Assembly (NCBI GenBank): GCA_945906305.1
Contig: CAMDQT010000021.1
Span: 1-59,744 of the forward strand
Length of the DNA stretch: 59,744 nt
Reading direction: 5' to 3'
Origin: Ferrithrix thermotolerans DSM 19514
GTDB taxonomy: Bacteria > Actinomycetota > Acidimicrobiia > Acidimicrobiales > CAIXPF01
Below, one piece after another: positions 26,212-34,855 of the stretch. Both the position numbers and the translations under genes were made by a program. The notes beneath the pieces are model-generated. The model saw nothing but the letters and a program-made list of their open reading frames with translations. It made no database searches and was not told where the DNA came from. Within the stretch, counting starts at the first letter, position 1, and every line of letters begins with the position of its first letter.

Positions 26212-26898
26212 ATGCGACTGCTGGTTGTCGATGACGAAGACGATCTGGCTCAGGCGGTGGCCAAGGGGTTACGTCGCGAGGGCTACGCGGTGGATATCGC
26301 CGCCTCAGGTCAGGATGCCCTCGACGCCGTGGCCATTACGGATTACGACCTGGTGTGCCTCGACCTGACCATGGCGGGCTTGGACGGCCTCGACGTGTGC
26401 CGTGAGATCCGAGCCATGGACCAGGGTCGATGCCGGGTACTCATGCTCACCGCTCGAGACTCAATCAACGACCGCGTTGCAGGGCTCGATGTGGGTGCCG
26501 ACGACTATTTGGTGAAGCCGTTCGCCTTTGCCGAACTTTCAGCGCGCATCCGGATGCTGTTGCGGCGCGACACGGCGCAGACCAACTCGCTGTTGCGGGT
26601 CGGACCGCTGCAACTCGATGCCGCTCGCCACCAAGCCCGACGAGACGGCCGGACCCTGGAGTTGACGGCCAAGGAGTTTGCCCTGCTGCGTTATTTCATG
26701 ACCTACCCCGGCGAGGTGCTGTCCCAGGAGCGGTTGCTGGAACATGTCTGGGATACCAACGCCGATCCGTTCACCAACACGGTGCGGGTCACGGTGGGCA
26801 CCCTGCGGCGCAAGGTGAGCATCCAAGACGAGGTGGCGTTGATCGAGACCCTTATCGGTAGCGGGTATCGATTGGTTGTGGAAACGTCCCCGGCATGA
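26212..26898 (+). CDS. OmpR-family response regulator
   Basis: 228 residues. The receiver domain has acidic residues Asp7/Asp8, the phosphoacceptor Asp51 (CLDLTMAG) and the conserved Lys of VKPF near residue 100. The C-terminal winged helix-turn-helix (LTAKEFALLRYFMTYPGEV through NTVRVTVGTLRRKV) is typical of OmpR/PhoB. It is cotranscribed with the sensor kinase through an ATGA overlap. Transcription diverges from the moxR operon, so autoregulation and control of moxR are plausible (inference). Target genes are unknown. Confidence 0.95.
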   Translation: MRLLVVDDEDDLAQAVAKGLRREGYAVDIAASGQDALDAVAITDYDLVCLDLTMAGLDGLDVCREIRAMDQGRCRVLMLTARDSINDRVAGLDVGADDYLVKPFAFAELSARIRMLLRRDTAQTNSLLRVGPLQLDAARHQARRDGRTLELTAKEFALLRYFMTYPGEVLSQERLLEHVWDTNADPFTNTVRVTVGTLRRKVSIQDEVALIETLIGSGYRLVVETSPA

Positions 26899-28247
26899 CC
26901 GGCGGATCCGTGGTCGGTGTGGAGGCGAGCCGCTCCGGTTCGTCGCGTAAGGCGGGTCCACGATCGCGTTGGCTGGGGTGGACATCGGTCCGTGTGCGCC
27001 TGTCGTTGCTCTATTCGGCAGTGGTCTTCGGGCTCGGTGCAGTCGTGGTCGCCGTGGTGTACGTCGGGATGTCGGAATCGTTGGCCAACCAACCGGTTAC
27101 GGAAACGGAGTTGCAGACGGTCCCGGGTGACCCGGAGTGCTATCAGCTGCGCGGCCTGCTCCTCTGCGAGCGCACCAGTTCGGTCCAAGAGGTCGAGGTG
27201 GTGAGTGAGGTCAAGCTGTTCGAGCGGCTGGTCAACCAGCGGGCGCTCGAACGGTTCCGCCGCTATTTCTACCTCGGCCTCGGTGGGTTGTTCCTACTGT
27301 CGATGCTCATCGGCTGGGTGCTTTCGGGTCAGGTGTTGCGGCCGGTCGGCCGGCTTACCAACGTCGCCCGGGAGATCGGGGCGACCGACCTGTCCCGGCG
27401 TATCCGGCTGGGTGGACCCGACGACGAGCTCAAAGCGATGGCCGACACCTTTGATGAGATGCTCGACCGGATCGACGAGGGTTTCGAGAGCCAGCGACGC
27501 TTCATCCACGAGGCGTCCCACGAGCTGCGCAACCCCATCGCGATCATTCGTACGAACGTCGAGGTGGCATTGGCCGACGCGGAGGCCCCTGCCGCGGAGC
27601 TTCGCGACACCCTGAGTGTGGTCGATCGGGCGGCGGCCCGCATGTCGGTCCTGGTCGAGGATCTGTTGATGTACGCCCGACGGGAGGCATCGGCGGAACG
27701 CGAGACGGTGGTGGACATCGCGGCAATCGTTGCCGATTCGGCCGAGGAGTTCGCCGCCTCCGCCGCGGCGCGCGGTCTTCACCTGACGGCGCAAAGCTCA
27801 GGCGAACTTCTGGTTCACGGTGATCCGGTAGCGCTCAAACGGGCGCTGGCGAACCTGTTGGCCAATGCCGTTCGGCTGGCACCGACTCAGACGCTGGTCC
27901 AGGTGGCCGCAGGGCGGCAGGGTCCGTGGGTGTGGATGGCCGTGCAGGACCAAGGTCCGGGGATCGCGCCCGAGGACCAGGCCAAGGTGTTCGAACGTTT
28001 CTACCGCGGTGATCCGGCCCTGGCCCGGTCCGAGGGTCATTCCGGGCTGGGATTGACGATCGTGCGTCAGATCGCCAAGGGCCACGGCGGCTCGGTTGGG
28101 CTCAGTTCCACCGTCGGCACCGGTTCGACGTTCTCCATCTGGCTGCCTGCGCGGGCCGACGCGTCGTGGGCGCCGCCGCTCGACCCCGGTGGCGCAGTTG
28201 CCGTGGCCGAGGGGGTGCCGGGGGGTCCGGCGACTACTGCGGGGTAA
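26895..28247 (+). CDS. Membrane sensor histidine kinase
   Basis: 450 residues. TM1 (about 35-58) and TM2 (about 122-143) enclose a 65-residue extracytoplasmic loop that contains two cysteines (CYQLRGLLLC), which could form a disulfide. A HAMP domain follows, then the H-box SHELRNPIAI (His209), N-box LLANAVRLA, G1 DQGPGIAPED, F-box FERFYRGD and G2 GLGLTIV. All kinase boxes are intact. It pairs with the preceding regulator. The signal is unknown; the small loop argues against a large ligand-binding domain. Confidence 0.95.
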   Translation: MTGGSVVGVEASRSGSSRKAGPRSRWLGWTSVRVRLSLLYSAVVFGLGAVVVAVVYVGMSESLANQPVTETELQTVPGDPECYQLRGLLLCERTSSVQEVEVVSEVKLFERLVNQRALERFRRYFYLGLGGLFLLSMLIGWVLSGQVLRPVGRLTNVAREIGATDLSRRIRLGGPDDELKAMADTFDEMLDRIDEGFESQRRFIHEASHELRNPIAIIRTNVEVALADAEAPAAELRDTLSVVDRAAARMSVLVEDLLMYARREASAERETVVDIAAIVADSAEEFAASAAARGLHLTAQSSGELLVHGDPVALKRALANLLANAVRLAPTQTLVQVAAGRQGPWVWMAVQDQGPGIAPEDQAKVFERFYRGDPALARSEGHSGLGLTIVRQIAKGHGGSVGLSSTVGTGSTFSIWLPARADASWAPPLDPGGAVAVAEGVPGGPATTAG

Positions 28248-28250
28248 CGT
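28245..28250 (+). promoter_or_regulatory. -10 element, leaderless promoter of the AhpD-like gene
   Basis: TAACGT overlaps the kinase stop codon; 7 bases later is the GTG at 28258. Confidence 0.4.
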
Positions 28251-28257
28251 CAGGGCC

Positions 28258-28845
28258 GTGAGCGACCCGAGTAACGATCTGCCTATCAGCCGTTTTCCCG
28301 TGCCGGAGCTAGCCGAGCTGCCCGAGGACATCCGAGCCCGTATCGAGGCGGTATCGGCCAAGTCGGGCTTCGTACCCAACGTGTTCCTGGTGCTGTCGCA
28401 CCGACCCGACGAGTTCCGGGCGTTCATGGCCTATCACGACACCTTGATGGACAAGGAGAGCGGTCTGACCAAGGGCGAGCGTGAACTGATCGTGGTCGCC
28501 ACTTCAGCCTCTAACCGCTGTCAGTACTGCGTGGTGGCTCACGGGGCGATTGCCCGCATCCGGATGAAGAACCCGCTGCTGGCCGACCAGGTGGCAATCA
28601 ACTATCGCAAGTCCGATCTGACGGCGCGACAGCAAGCGATGCTGGCCTTCGCCGTCAAGGTCGCGGAGCGTTCCGCCGAAGTGGACGAGACCGACTTCGC
28701 GTCGCTGCACGGCTTTGGCTTCAGCGACGAGGACATCTGGGATATTGGTGCCATCGCCGCCTTTTTTGCCCTTTCCAACCGCATGGCGAACCTGACTGGC
28801 ATGCGTCCTAACGCCGAGTTCTTCGCCATGGGTCGCGGCGTCTGA
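28258..28845 (+). CDS. Peroxidase-related AhpD/carboxymuconolactone decarboxylase family enzyme
   Basis: 195 residues, matching the single-domain peroxidase-related branch of the CMD/AhpD superfamily. The catalytic site is CQYCVVAHG (Cys88 and Cys91 with a nearby His), as in AhpD, where the cysteine pair reduces peroxides or a partner peroxiredoxin. The C-terminal FALSNRMANLTGMRPN motif is also typical. No ahpC is in the window. It follows the histidine kinase after ten bases but probably also has its own leaderless promoter. Confidence 0.85.
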   Translation: MSDPSNDLPISRFPVPELAELPEDIRARIEAVSAKSGFVPNVFLVLSHRPDEFRAFMAYHDTLMDKESGLTKGERELIVVATSASNRCQYCVVAHGAIARIRMKNPLLADQVAINYRKSDLTARQQAMLAFAVKVAERSAEVDETDFASLHGFGFSDEDIWDIGAIAAFFALSNRMANLTGMRPNAEFFAMGRGV

Positions 28846-28861
28846 TCCGCCCGACGCGAGT

Positions 28862-28885
28862 CGCTCCTACCATTGGGGTGGAGCG
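28862..28885. terminator. Bidirectional hairpin between AhpD-like and rhodanese genes
   Basis: CGCTCC and GGAGCG form a 6-bp stem; after two mismatches two more GC pairs close an ATTG loop. It lies in the 49-base gap of a convergent pair and has no T-tract. Confidence 0.45.
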
Positions 28886-28894
28886 GCCGATGAC

Positions 28895-29323
28895 TCAAGA
28901 TACGTCGGAGCGCAGCACCCACTTCGAGCCGGTCTTCTGCTCCTCGATGGGCAGGCCCGCCGCGGCCCAGCCGCCGAAGCCAGATTCGAGGTGACCCACA
29001 TTCGTGTAGCCCATGTCCTTCATGGTCTTGGCCGATAGGGCCGAGCGACCGCCGCCGGCGCAATACAGTATGTAGCGCTGATCGGGCTTGAAGACGTCGC
29101 GGTAATATTCGCTGGCAGGATCGATCCAGAATTCAAGCATGCCGCGGTCGCAGTGGAAGGCTCCCGGTACCTTGCCCTTTAGATAGAGCTCGCGGAAGTC
29201 CCGAATATCGACCACGGTGGCCGTACCCGCGTCGAGTTCTGCCTTCACTTGCTCAGCGGAAAGATTGTCGATCTCCAGCTTCGCTTCGTCCACCAGGTCC
29301 CAGGCTTTTTTCACGCTGCTCAC
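28895..29323 (-). CDS. Single-domain rhodanese-like sulfurtransferase
   Basis: 142 residues. The active-site loop is CAGGGRSALS with the nucleophilic Cys and the conserved Arg-Ser. The substrate-side motifs VVDIRDFRELYLKGKVPGAFH and VGHLESGFGGWAAAGLP are canonical. It probably transfers sulfane sulfur to a thiol acceptor in the cytoplasm. The GTG start is supported by TAAGGT seven bases upstream without a Shine-Dalgarno. It is convergent with the AhpD-like gene and divergent from the HtrA protease; both neighbours suggest a stress context. Confidence 0.9.
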   Translation of the reverse strand: MSSVKKAWDLVDEAKLEIDNLSAEQVKAELDAGTATVVDIRDFRELYLKGKVPGAFHCDRGMLEFWIDPASEYYRDVFKPDQRYILYCAGGGRSALSAKTMKDMGYTNVGHLESGFGGWAAAGLPIEEQKTGSKWVLRSDVS

Positions 29324-29330
29324 GCCAGTC

Positions 29331-29336
29331 ACCTTA
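29331..29336 (-). promoter_or_regulatory. -10 element, leaderless promoter of the rhodanese gene
   Basis: On the minus strand this reads TAAGGT, then 7 bases, then the GTG start at 29323. Confidence 0.45.
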
Positions 29337-29424
29337 CGCCGACTTTCGGGTTGGTGGCGTAGAAGTTCCTCACTATCGAGCACGACCCGACTTGTTGGGT
29401 CTCGACCAAGGAAGCGGAGTACCC

Positions 29425-30801
29425 ATGCCACCATGGACCTCAGATCCTGGAAACTTCCCGCCCGCAGCCGGCGACGGTTCCGATTCGGTCTTCGCCCATG
29501 GCGTACCAGTGCCGCCGTTGGAAGCTGGGCCCTCCCCGTGGCCGGCCGGCCCGAGCTTTGCTCCACCAGTGGGTCCCCCGGTGCAGGGTTCGTTCCAGAC
29601 GCCGTCCCCGCCGCTGTCCCCGCCGAACTACCCCGCAACTAGGGACCGTTCGTCGCGTTCGGCGGCACGATCCCGCCGTCGAGTGATGTTGGTTTCCGCT
29701 TCGGTGGTCGCTGGGTTGTTGGTCGCTGGCGCGGGCTACGGAGTTGGCAGTCAATTCGCCTCGAAGGATGATTCGGGGTCGAGTTCGCGCACCATAGCGG
29801 CGCCGCTGAGCGCCGCGAAGGCCAACAACGGCGTTGCCTCGTTGCCGGGTCAGGACGGGCCGGTGACCAAAGCGCCAACGCTCGACCCGACGTTGATGGC
29901 CAACGAACCCGCGGCGGCGGTCAACCGGGCGGTTTCGCCCGCCGTGGTCCAAATCGAGACCTCCACTGGCCTCGGAACGGGATTCATCTACGACGGACAG
30001 GGCTACATCCTCACTGCGGCCCATGTGGTGGCCGCCTCGGACGGCCGGGGCAATTTCTCAACCGGGTTCGACAAGGACGTGGCCGTGCAACTCGCCGACG
30101 GCATGAAGGTGGCCGGCACGGTGCTGGGCATTGATATGAACAACGACGTCGCGGTGGTCAAGATTGCCCCCATCAAGGATATGCCGGTCGTTTCGCTGGC
30201 CCTCGGTGAGAAGATCGAGGTCGGCACGACCGCTATCGCCATCGGTAGCCCCTTTGGCTTGGACCAAACGGTGACCCAGGGCATCGTGAGTGCCATCAAC
30301 CGGCCGGTTCCAAGCCCGAACAACAACCTGGTGAACATGATCCAGACCGATGCGGCGATCAACTCCGGCAACTCCGGTGGCCCGCTGGTCAACCGCCACG
30401 GCAAGGTGATCGGCATCAACACTCAGATCCGCACCGATTCGGGCGACAACTCGGGTGTTGGTTTTGCAGTCCCGATCGATCTTGCCTACGACGTTGCGCA
30501 GTCACTCGTGGCGGGTGAACCAATCAAGCTCGGCTACCTCGGGGTGCGTGGCGAGGACCCGGCATTCGGCACCACCGGTGCGATGGTGGTCAGGGTCGAA
30601 GCTGGTAGCCCGGCTCAGAATGGCGGACTGCAGGTCGGCGACGTGGTGACTCAGGTCAATTCGAATCCCGTGCGCAGTTTCGAACAGCTTGCTTCGGTGA
30701 TCCGGGCCACCAAGCCCGGCGGCAAGCTGGAGCTGGTAGTGACCCGAAACGGAACCACCGTAAAGCTGACCGTGGTGGTGGGCGAGGCCGCGACCCGCTG
30801 A
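29425..30801 (+). CDS. Membrane-anchored HtrA/DegP-type serine protease with PDZ domain
   Basis: 458 residues. A Pro-rich cytoplasmic segment (1-75) ends in a basic cluster, one transmembrane helix (about 87-107) anchors the protein, and a trypsin-like domain follows with the triad His200 (TAAHVV), Asp241 (NNDVAVV) and Ser317 (GNSGGPL). One PDZ domain (about 370-455) closes the protein. The protease faces outside and probably degrades or processes misfolded envelope proteins, as mycobacterial HtrA/PepD does. GGAG precedes the ATG by five bases. Confidence 0.93.
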   Translation: MPPWTSDPGNFPPAAGDGSDSVFAHGVPVPPLEAGPSPWPAGPSFAPPVGPPVQGSFQTPSPPLSPPNYPATRDRSSRSAARSRRRVMLVSASVVAGLLVAGAGYGVGSQFASKDDSGSSSRTIAAPLSAAKANNGVASLPGQDGPVTKAPTLDPTLMANEPAAAVNRAVSPAVVQIETSTGLGTGFIYDGQGYILTAAHVVAASDGRGNFSTGFDKDVAVQLADGMKVAGTVLGIDMNNDVAVVKIAPIKDMPVVSLALGEKIEVGTTAIAIGSPFGLDQTVTQGIVSAINRPVPSPNNNLVNMIQTDAAINSGNSGGPLVNRHGKVIGINTQIRTDSGDNSGVGFAVPIDLAYDVAQSLVAGEPIKLGYLGVRGEDPAFGTTGAMVVRVEAGSPAQNGGLQVGDVVTQVNSNPVRSFEQLASVIRATKPGGKLELVVTRNGTTVKLTVVVGEAATR

Positions 30802-30825
30802 TGGGTGCCGTCTGTACCGCAACGG

Positions 30826-30831
30826 TAGGTT
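30826..30831 (+). promoter_or_regulatory. -10 element, leaderless promoter of ftsY
   Basis: TAGGTT, then 7 bases, then the ATG at 30839. It favours that ATG over the in-frame TTG at 30830. Confidence 0.45.
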
Positions 30832-30838
30832 GGCCCTC

Positions 30839-32014
30839 ATGCAACTTGCTGTGATCGCGCTACTCGCCGTGCTCGTGCTCGGTCTGGTAGCTGCAGGGGC
30901 CGTCGTCGTGCGGCACCGCCGCAAGCTGGCCGTGGCCGCACCACGACGGCCAGTACGCCCCGAGCGCCCGATTACAGCGGCCACCCAAATGGCCCAGCCG
31001 GGGTCCGTGCTTTCGCCCTCAGCCCCGGCGGAAGTGTTCCCACCATCGGCTGCGGGGCCCGAATCGTCGGACCGCGTCGAATTCGCGGTCGAGGCTTTCG
31101 AGCCGGTCGTAGCGCCTCCACCGAGCTTCCGTGATCGGTTGTCCAAGGCCCGCGCCGCTATCGCCGGCCCTTTCCGGGCGATTTTGGTTCGGCCGTCGAT
31201 CGACGGACAGACCTGGGAGGAACTCGAGGAGGCGCTGATCAAGGCCGATGTCGGGGTCGAGCTCACCAGGGAGTTGCTTGACACCTTGCGCCAAAGGGCG
31301 AAAGTGGCCGCCATCACCGAGCCGGAAGCGTTGCTCCAAGCACTCAAGGACGAGCTGAAGGCCCGCTTGGCGGGGGCGGACCGTTCGTTATGCTTCGAGG
31401 CCGGCACCCCGAACGTGTGGCTGTTCGTCGGAGTGAACGGCGTCGGCAAGACGACCACCGTAGGCAAGGTCGGATTCCACCAAGCCCAACAGGGTCGGTC
31501 GGTGCTGATGGCTGCGGGCGATACCTTCCGCGCTGCCGCGGCCGAACAACTCCAGGCCTGGGCCGAGAGGGCGGGCACCGATTTCGTGCGCGGCGCCGAG
31601 GGTGGCGACCCGTCCTCGGTGGTGTTCGACAGCGTGCAGCGTGCCGCGGCCCGCGGCATCGATCTGGTATTGGCGGACACCGCGGGCCGCCTGCACACCA
31701 AATCCAACCTGATGGACGAACTGGCCAAGGTCCGCCGGGTGGCGGCGAAAGAACCGGGTCGATTGTCGGAGGTCTTGTTGGTCCTCGACGCCGTGACCGG
31801 ACAAAACGGGCTGGTCCAGGCCCAGCAGTTCACCGAGGCCACCGAACTCACCGGCGTGGTGCTGACCAAGCTCGACGGTTCCGCCAAGGGGGGCATCGTG
31901 CTGGCGATCGAAGCCCGACTCGGCATCCCGGTCAAGCTTGTCGGTTTGGGGGAGGGCATCAATGACCTCGTCGGCTTCGATCCCGATGAGTTCGTCGACG
32001 CCCTCTTCGATTAA
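30839..32014 (+). CDS. ftsY: Signal recognition particle receptor FtsY
   Basis: 391 residues. FtsY docks ribosome-nascent chain-SRP complexes at the membrane by mutual GTPase activation with Ffh. An N-terminal membrane helix (about 5-26) is followed by a linker rich in Pro and acidic residues (30-95), the N-domain, and the G-domain with GVNGVGKTTTVGK (about 199), DTAGRLHTKSNLMDEL and TKLDGSAKGG. The true membrane helix is typical of Actinobacteria. It is followed by ffh after 68 bases. Confidence 0.97.
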   Translation: MQLAVIALLAVLVLGLVAAGAVVVRHRRKLAVAAPRRPVRPERPITAATQMAQPGSVLSPSAPAEVFPPSAAGPESSDRVEFAVEAFEPVVAPPPSFRDRLSKARAAIAGPFRAILVRPSIDGQTWEELEEALIKADVGVELTRELLDTLRQRAKVAAITEPEALLQALKDELKARLAGADRSLCFEAGTPNVWLFVGVNGVGKTTTVGKVGFHQAQQGRSVLMAAGDTFRAAAAEQLQAWAERAGTDFVRGAEGGDPSSVVFDSVQRAAARGIDLVLADTAGRLHTKSNLMDELAKVRRVAAKEPGRLSEVLLVLDAVTGQNGLVQAQQFTEATELTGVVLTKLDGSAKGGIVLAIEARLGIPVKLVGLGEGINDLVGFDPDEFVDALFD

Positions 32015-32064
32015 AGCTCGCTCAGTTATGGGGCCAGGTGACGGTGTGGACCTTTGGTGCGCAG

Positions 32065-32070
32065 TAGGCT
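32065..32070 (+). promoter_or_regulatory. -10 element upstream of ffh
   Basis: TAGGCT, then 12 bases, then the ATG at 32083. No Shine-Dalgarno; the leader would be about five bases. Confidence 0.35.
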
Positions 32071-32082
32071 GTCAACCCGCCT

Positions 32083-33585
32083 ATGTTCGAAGCGCTATCA
32101 GACCGGTTTGAGGGTATCTTCGGTCGTCTCCGCAATCGGGGACGGCTTACCGAAGGGGACATCGACGAGGTCCTTCGAGAGATCCGCGTTGCCCTGCTTG
32201 AGGCCGACGTCAACCTTCGCGTCGTCCGCTCATTTCAGGACCGTGTGCGCGAAGCGCTGGTGGGCGAGGAACTCTCACGGGCATTGAACCCCGCCCAACA
32301 GGTAATCAAGACCGTCCACCAGGAACTGGTGAACACTCTGGGCGGCGAAACGATGCGGATCACCTTCGCGTCGCGCCCGCCCACTGTGGTGTTGATGGCG
32401 GGCCTTCAGGGTTCGGGTAAGACGACCACGTCGGCCAAGTTGGCGCGTTGGTTCAAGAGCCAGGGTCGTAATCCGTTGCTGGTCGCGGCCGACCTCCAAC
32501 GGCCTGCCGCGGTCGAGCAGCTGCGCACCTTGGCTCGTCAGATTGACATACCAGTTTTCTCTGCCCCCGACGAGGTGATCCGCTCTGGTACCGGCGATCC
32601 CGTCGAGGTGGCACGCCAATGTGTGGCCGAAGCCCTTCGCCTGGGGCGCGATGTCGTCATCATCGACACGGCGGGTCGTCTTGGTATCGATGCGGAGTTG
32701 ATGGCGCAGGTCGGTCAGATCTCCGAGGTCAGCCAACCGCATTACACGTTCCTCGTCGTAGATGCCATGACCGGCCAGGATGCGGTCAATGTGGCCGAAG
32801 CCTTCCATGCCACGTTGAGCCTCGATGGCGTCGTGTTGACCAAGCTCGACGGCGATGCTCGAGGTGGTGCCGCCCTGTCGGTGAAGGAAGTGGTCGGCAA
32901 GCCCATCGCCTTCGCCTCTACTGGCGAGAAGCTCGCCGATTTCGATCTCTTCCATCCCGACCGCCTCGCGGGCCGGATCTTGGGTATGGGCGATGTGCTC
33001 ACCCTGATCGAGAAGGCGGAGCAGGTCTACGAGCAGTCCGAAGCGCAGGACGCGGCGCAGGCGCTTCTCGAGGGCCGCTTCACGTTGGAGGACTTCCTCC
33101 AGCAGATGCAGCAGTTGAAGAAGATGGGTCCACTTTCGGGGATCTTGGGCATGATGCCGGGTGTGCCCAAAGAGGTACGTGACGCCCAGATCGACGACGG
33201 TCACCTGGCGCGAATCGAGGCCATCATCCGGTCGATGACCACTGCGGAGCGGACCGATCCGGCGATGATCGACGCATCTCGTCGGGGTCGTATCGCCAAG
33301 GGTTCGGGCACCAACCCGCAAGAAGTTCAGGGGCTGGTCTCGCAGTTCAACGAAATGCAGCGCCTCATGAAGCGCTTCGGCGGGTTCGGTTCGAAGCGGA
33401 CCAAGGGCTCTCGTAAGGATCGGAAGAACGATCAGAAAAAGGCTAAAGGCACGTCTCGGGGCGGTGGTCGGGTGACGACGAAGGGCGTGGTTGCGGTGCC
33501 AAAAATCAACCTCGAGGAGCTCGCCGAAAAAGAAATGGCCAAGCGCCCCGGGGGCGGGCTCAAACTGCCTGGCTTGAACTTGTGA
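32083..33585 (+). CDS. ffh: Signal recognition particle protein Ffh
   Basis: 500 residues. Ffh binds 4.5S RNA and hydrophobic signal sequences. The N-domain (MFEALSDRFEGIFGRL) precedes the G-domain with GLQGSGKTTTSAKLA (about 107), DTAGRLGIDAELM (about 195) and TKLDGDARGG. The M-domain carries the Met-rich MQQLKKMGPLSGILGMMPG. A Lys/Arg-rich tail (KRTKGSRKDRKNDQKKAKG) extends the C-terminus by about 60 residues, longer than in E. coli but common in Actinobacteria. The 4.5S RNA gene was not found in the window. Confidence 0.97.
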   Translation: MFEALSDRFEGIFGRLRNRGRLTEGDIDEVLREIRVALLEADVNLRVVRSFQDRVREALVGEELSRALNPAQQVIKTVHQELVNTLGGETMRITFASRPPTVVLMAGLQGSGKTTTSAKLARWFKSQGRNPLLVAADLQRPAAVEQLRTLARQIDIPVFSAPDEVIRSGTGDPVEVARQCVAEALRLGRDVVIIDTAGRLGIDAELMAQVGQISEVSQPHYTFLVVDAMTGQDAVNVAEAFHATLSLDGVVLTKLDGDARGGAALSVKEVVGKPIAFASTGEKLADFDLFHPDRLAGRILGMGDVLTLIEKAEQVYEQSEAQDAAQALLEGRFTLEDFLQQMQQLKKMGPLSGILGMMPGVPKEVRDAQIDDGHLARIEAIIRSMTTAERTDPAMIDASRRGRIAKGSGTNPQEVQGLVSQFNEMQRLMKRFGGFGSKRTKGSRKDRKNDQKKAKGTSRGGGRVTTKGVVAVPKINLEELAEKEMAKRPGGGLKLPGLNL

Positions 33586-33597
33586 GGGGCTAACGTC

Positions 33598-33628
33598 GAT
33601 GATGGTCAGTCCCCTTCCCGGGGTCATC
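33598..33628 (+). terminator. Hairpin downstream of ffh
   Basis: An inner CCCC-TTCCC-GGGG stem is enclosed by GATGA/TCATC pairing across a bulge, starting 13 bases after the ffh stop. There is no T-tract. It may end the ftsY-ffh transcript. The remaining 200 bases before rpsP hold only a TACGGT -10 candidate (33791-33796). Confidence 0.4.
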
Positions 33629-33840
33629 GATTCTCATCGGTCCTGCGGTGCGGGATTCATCCGCTATTGCCGCTGGCAGATAACACGGCTCGCCCAGTGG
33701 TTCAGCGGCGGTCCGGTAGCAGCACACGACGTCGGAGACTGGCACCGGGCCAGTTTCGGCAACACCCGCCACCGTGCTTGGCGCTGCGGGTACGGTTTGC
33801 TCAGAGCTTCTGCTCGGGGCGAAGGAGAGAGAAGGACAAC

Positions 33841-34110
33841 ATGGCTGTCAAGCTTCGGCTGATGCGGATGGGCAAGAAGAAGCAGCCGACCTATCGCGTG
33901 GTTGCGGCCGATGGCCGTTCTCCTCGTGACGGTCGGTTTATCGAGATCGTGGGGAGCTATGACCCTCGCCAGGAGCCGTCGGCAATCCGCATCGACAACG
34001 AGAAGGCGGTGCGGTGGTTGCGTAACGGAGCCCAACCCACCGAGACCGTCGGCAAGTTGCTGAAGATCAGTGGCGCCTGGGACGAGTTCAAGCCTGGGGC
34101 AACGAAGTGA
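33841..34110 (+). CDS. rpsP: 30S ribosomal protein S16
   Basis: 89 residues, standard for bS16. The N-terminus [20 protein letters not shown] and the [13 protein letters not shown] stretch are diagnostic. The ATG is preceded by a purine-rich GGAGAGAGAAGGA ribosome-binding site. It is the first gene of the rpsP-khpA-rimM-trmD operon; its stop overlaps khpA. Confidence 0.98.
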   Translation: MAVKLRLMRMGKKKQPTYRVVAADGRSPRDGRFIEIVGSYDPRQEPSAIRIDNEKAVRWLRNGAQPTETVGKLLKISGAWDEFKPGATK

Positions 34111-34388
34111 CCGACGACGCCGTTGACTCGGCCAACGTCGCCCTCGCTCCGACTGCCGTCGCGGTGATGCAGTTCCTGGCCCGCTCGGTGGTTGAGGATG
34201 CAGACGCGGTCCGGGTGGAGGCTTCAGTGGTGCGCGACCACAAGGTCCGCATCTCGGTGTTCGCCGCCCCCAACGATTTCGGTCGCTTGATCGGCCGACG
34301 TGGCCGGGTCGCGGCGGCTCTGCGCAACGTGGTGGGTGCCGCCGCAGCCAAGGACGGCTTCGAGGCCGAGGTCGACTTCGTCGAGTGA
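34107..34388 (+). CDS. khpA: KH-domain RNA-binding protein KhpA
   Basis: 93 residues. A single KH domain with [16 protein letters not shown], the GXXG loop being IGRRGR. KhpA binds RNA, often as a heterodimer with KhpB, and affects ribosome assembly and cell elongation in other Gram-positives. The 15 residues before the domain are unusual but acceptable. The GTG start overlaps the rpsP stop by four bases, and the stop overlaps rimM by four, so the three are translated in a coupled fashion. Confidence 0.93.
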   Translation: MTDDAVDSANVALAPTAVAVMQFLARSVVEDADAVRVEASVVRDHKVRISVFAAPNDFGRLIGRRGRVAAALRNVVGAAAAKDGFEAEVDFVE

Positions 34389-34840
34389 AACTCGAGGTCG
34401 GTCGCATCTCGCGTGCTCACGGGCTGCGCGGTGAGGTGGTGGTTGATTCCATCACCGATCAACCGGACCGCTTCGTGGCCGGCTCATCCTTTGACACCAC
34501 GCGCGGGCTGCTTGTGGTCGCCACCTGCCGTCCCTTTCAGCATCGCTTTCTCGTGACCTTCGAGGGCTGCACCACCCGAGAGGCGGCGGAGGCGCTGCAC
34601 GGGGTGGCGTTGCTGGCCGATCCGGTCGAGTCGGGTGAGGAACTCTTCGTCCACCAAGTCATCGGTTGTCGGGTCATCGACCAGCACGGTGCCGATCACG
34701 GCAAGGTGGCCGCCGTTGAGGCCAATCCAGCGGCCGACCTCTTGGTGCTTGAGAACCAGTCCTTGGTGCCGATGAACTTTGTAACCGACATGCACGACGG
34801 GCGAATATTCGTCGATGTCCCTGCCGGCCTGTTCGACTGA
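34385..34840 (+). CDS. rimM: Ribosome maturation factor RimM
   Basis: 151 residues, slightly short. It binds S19 and assists 30S head assembly. The N-terminal RimM domain (VGRISRAHGLRGEVVVDSIT) is followed by a PRC-barrel (ELFVHQVIGCRVIDQHGADHGKV to the end). The usual order rpsP-khpA-rimM-trmD is kept. The GTG start overlaps khpA. Confidence 0.93.
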   Translation: MKLEVGRISRAHGLRGEVVVDSITDQPDRFVAGSSFDTTRGLLVVATCRPFQHRFLVTFEGCTTREAAEALHGVALLADPVESGEELFVHQVIGCRVIDQHGADHGKVAAVEANPAADLLVLENQSLVPMNFVTDMHDGRIFVDVPAGLFD

Positions 34841-34855
34841 TTCGGGCCTAGGACC

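Noticed and set aside
32275-33627. A 450-codon frame antisense to ffh
   Set aside because: ffh is unambiguous and the antisense product has no recognisable motif.
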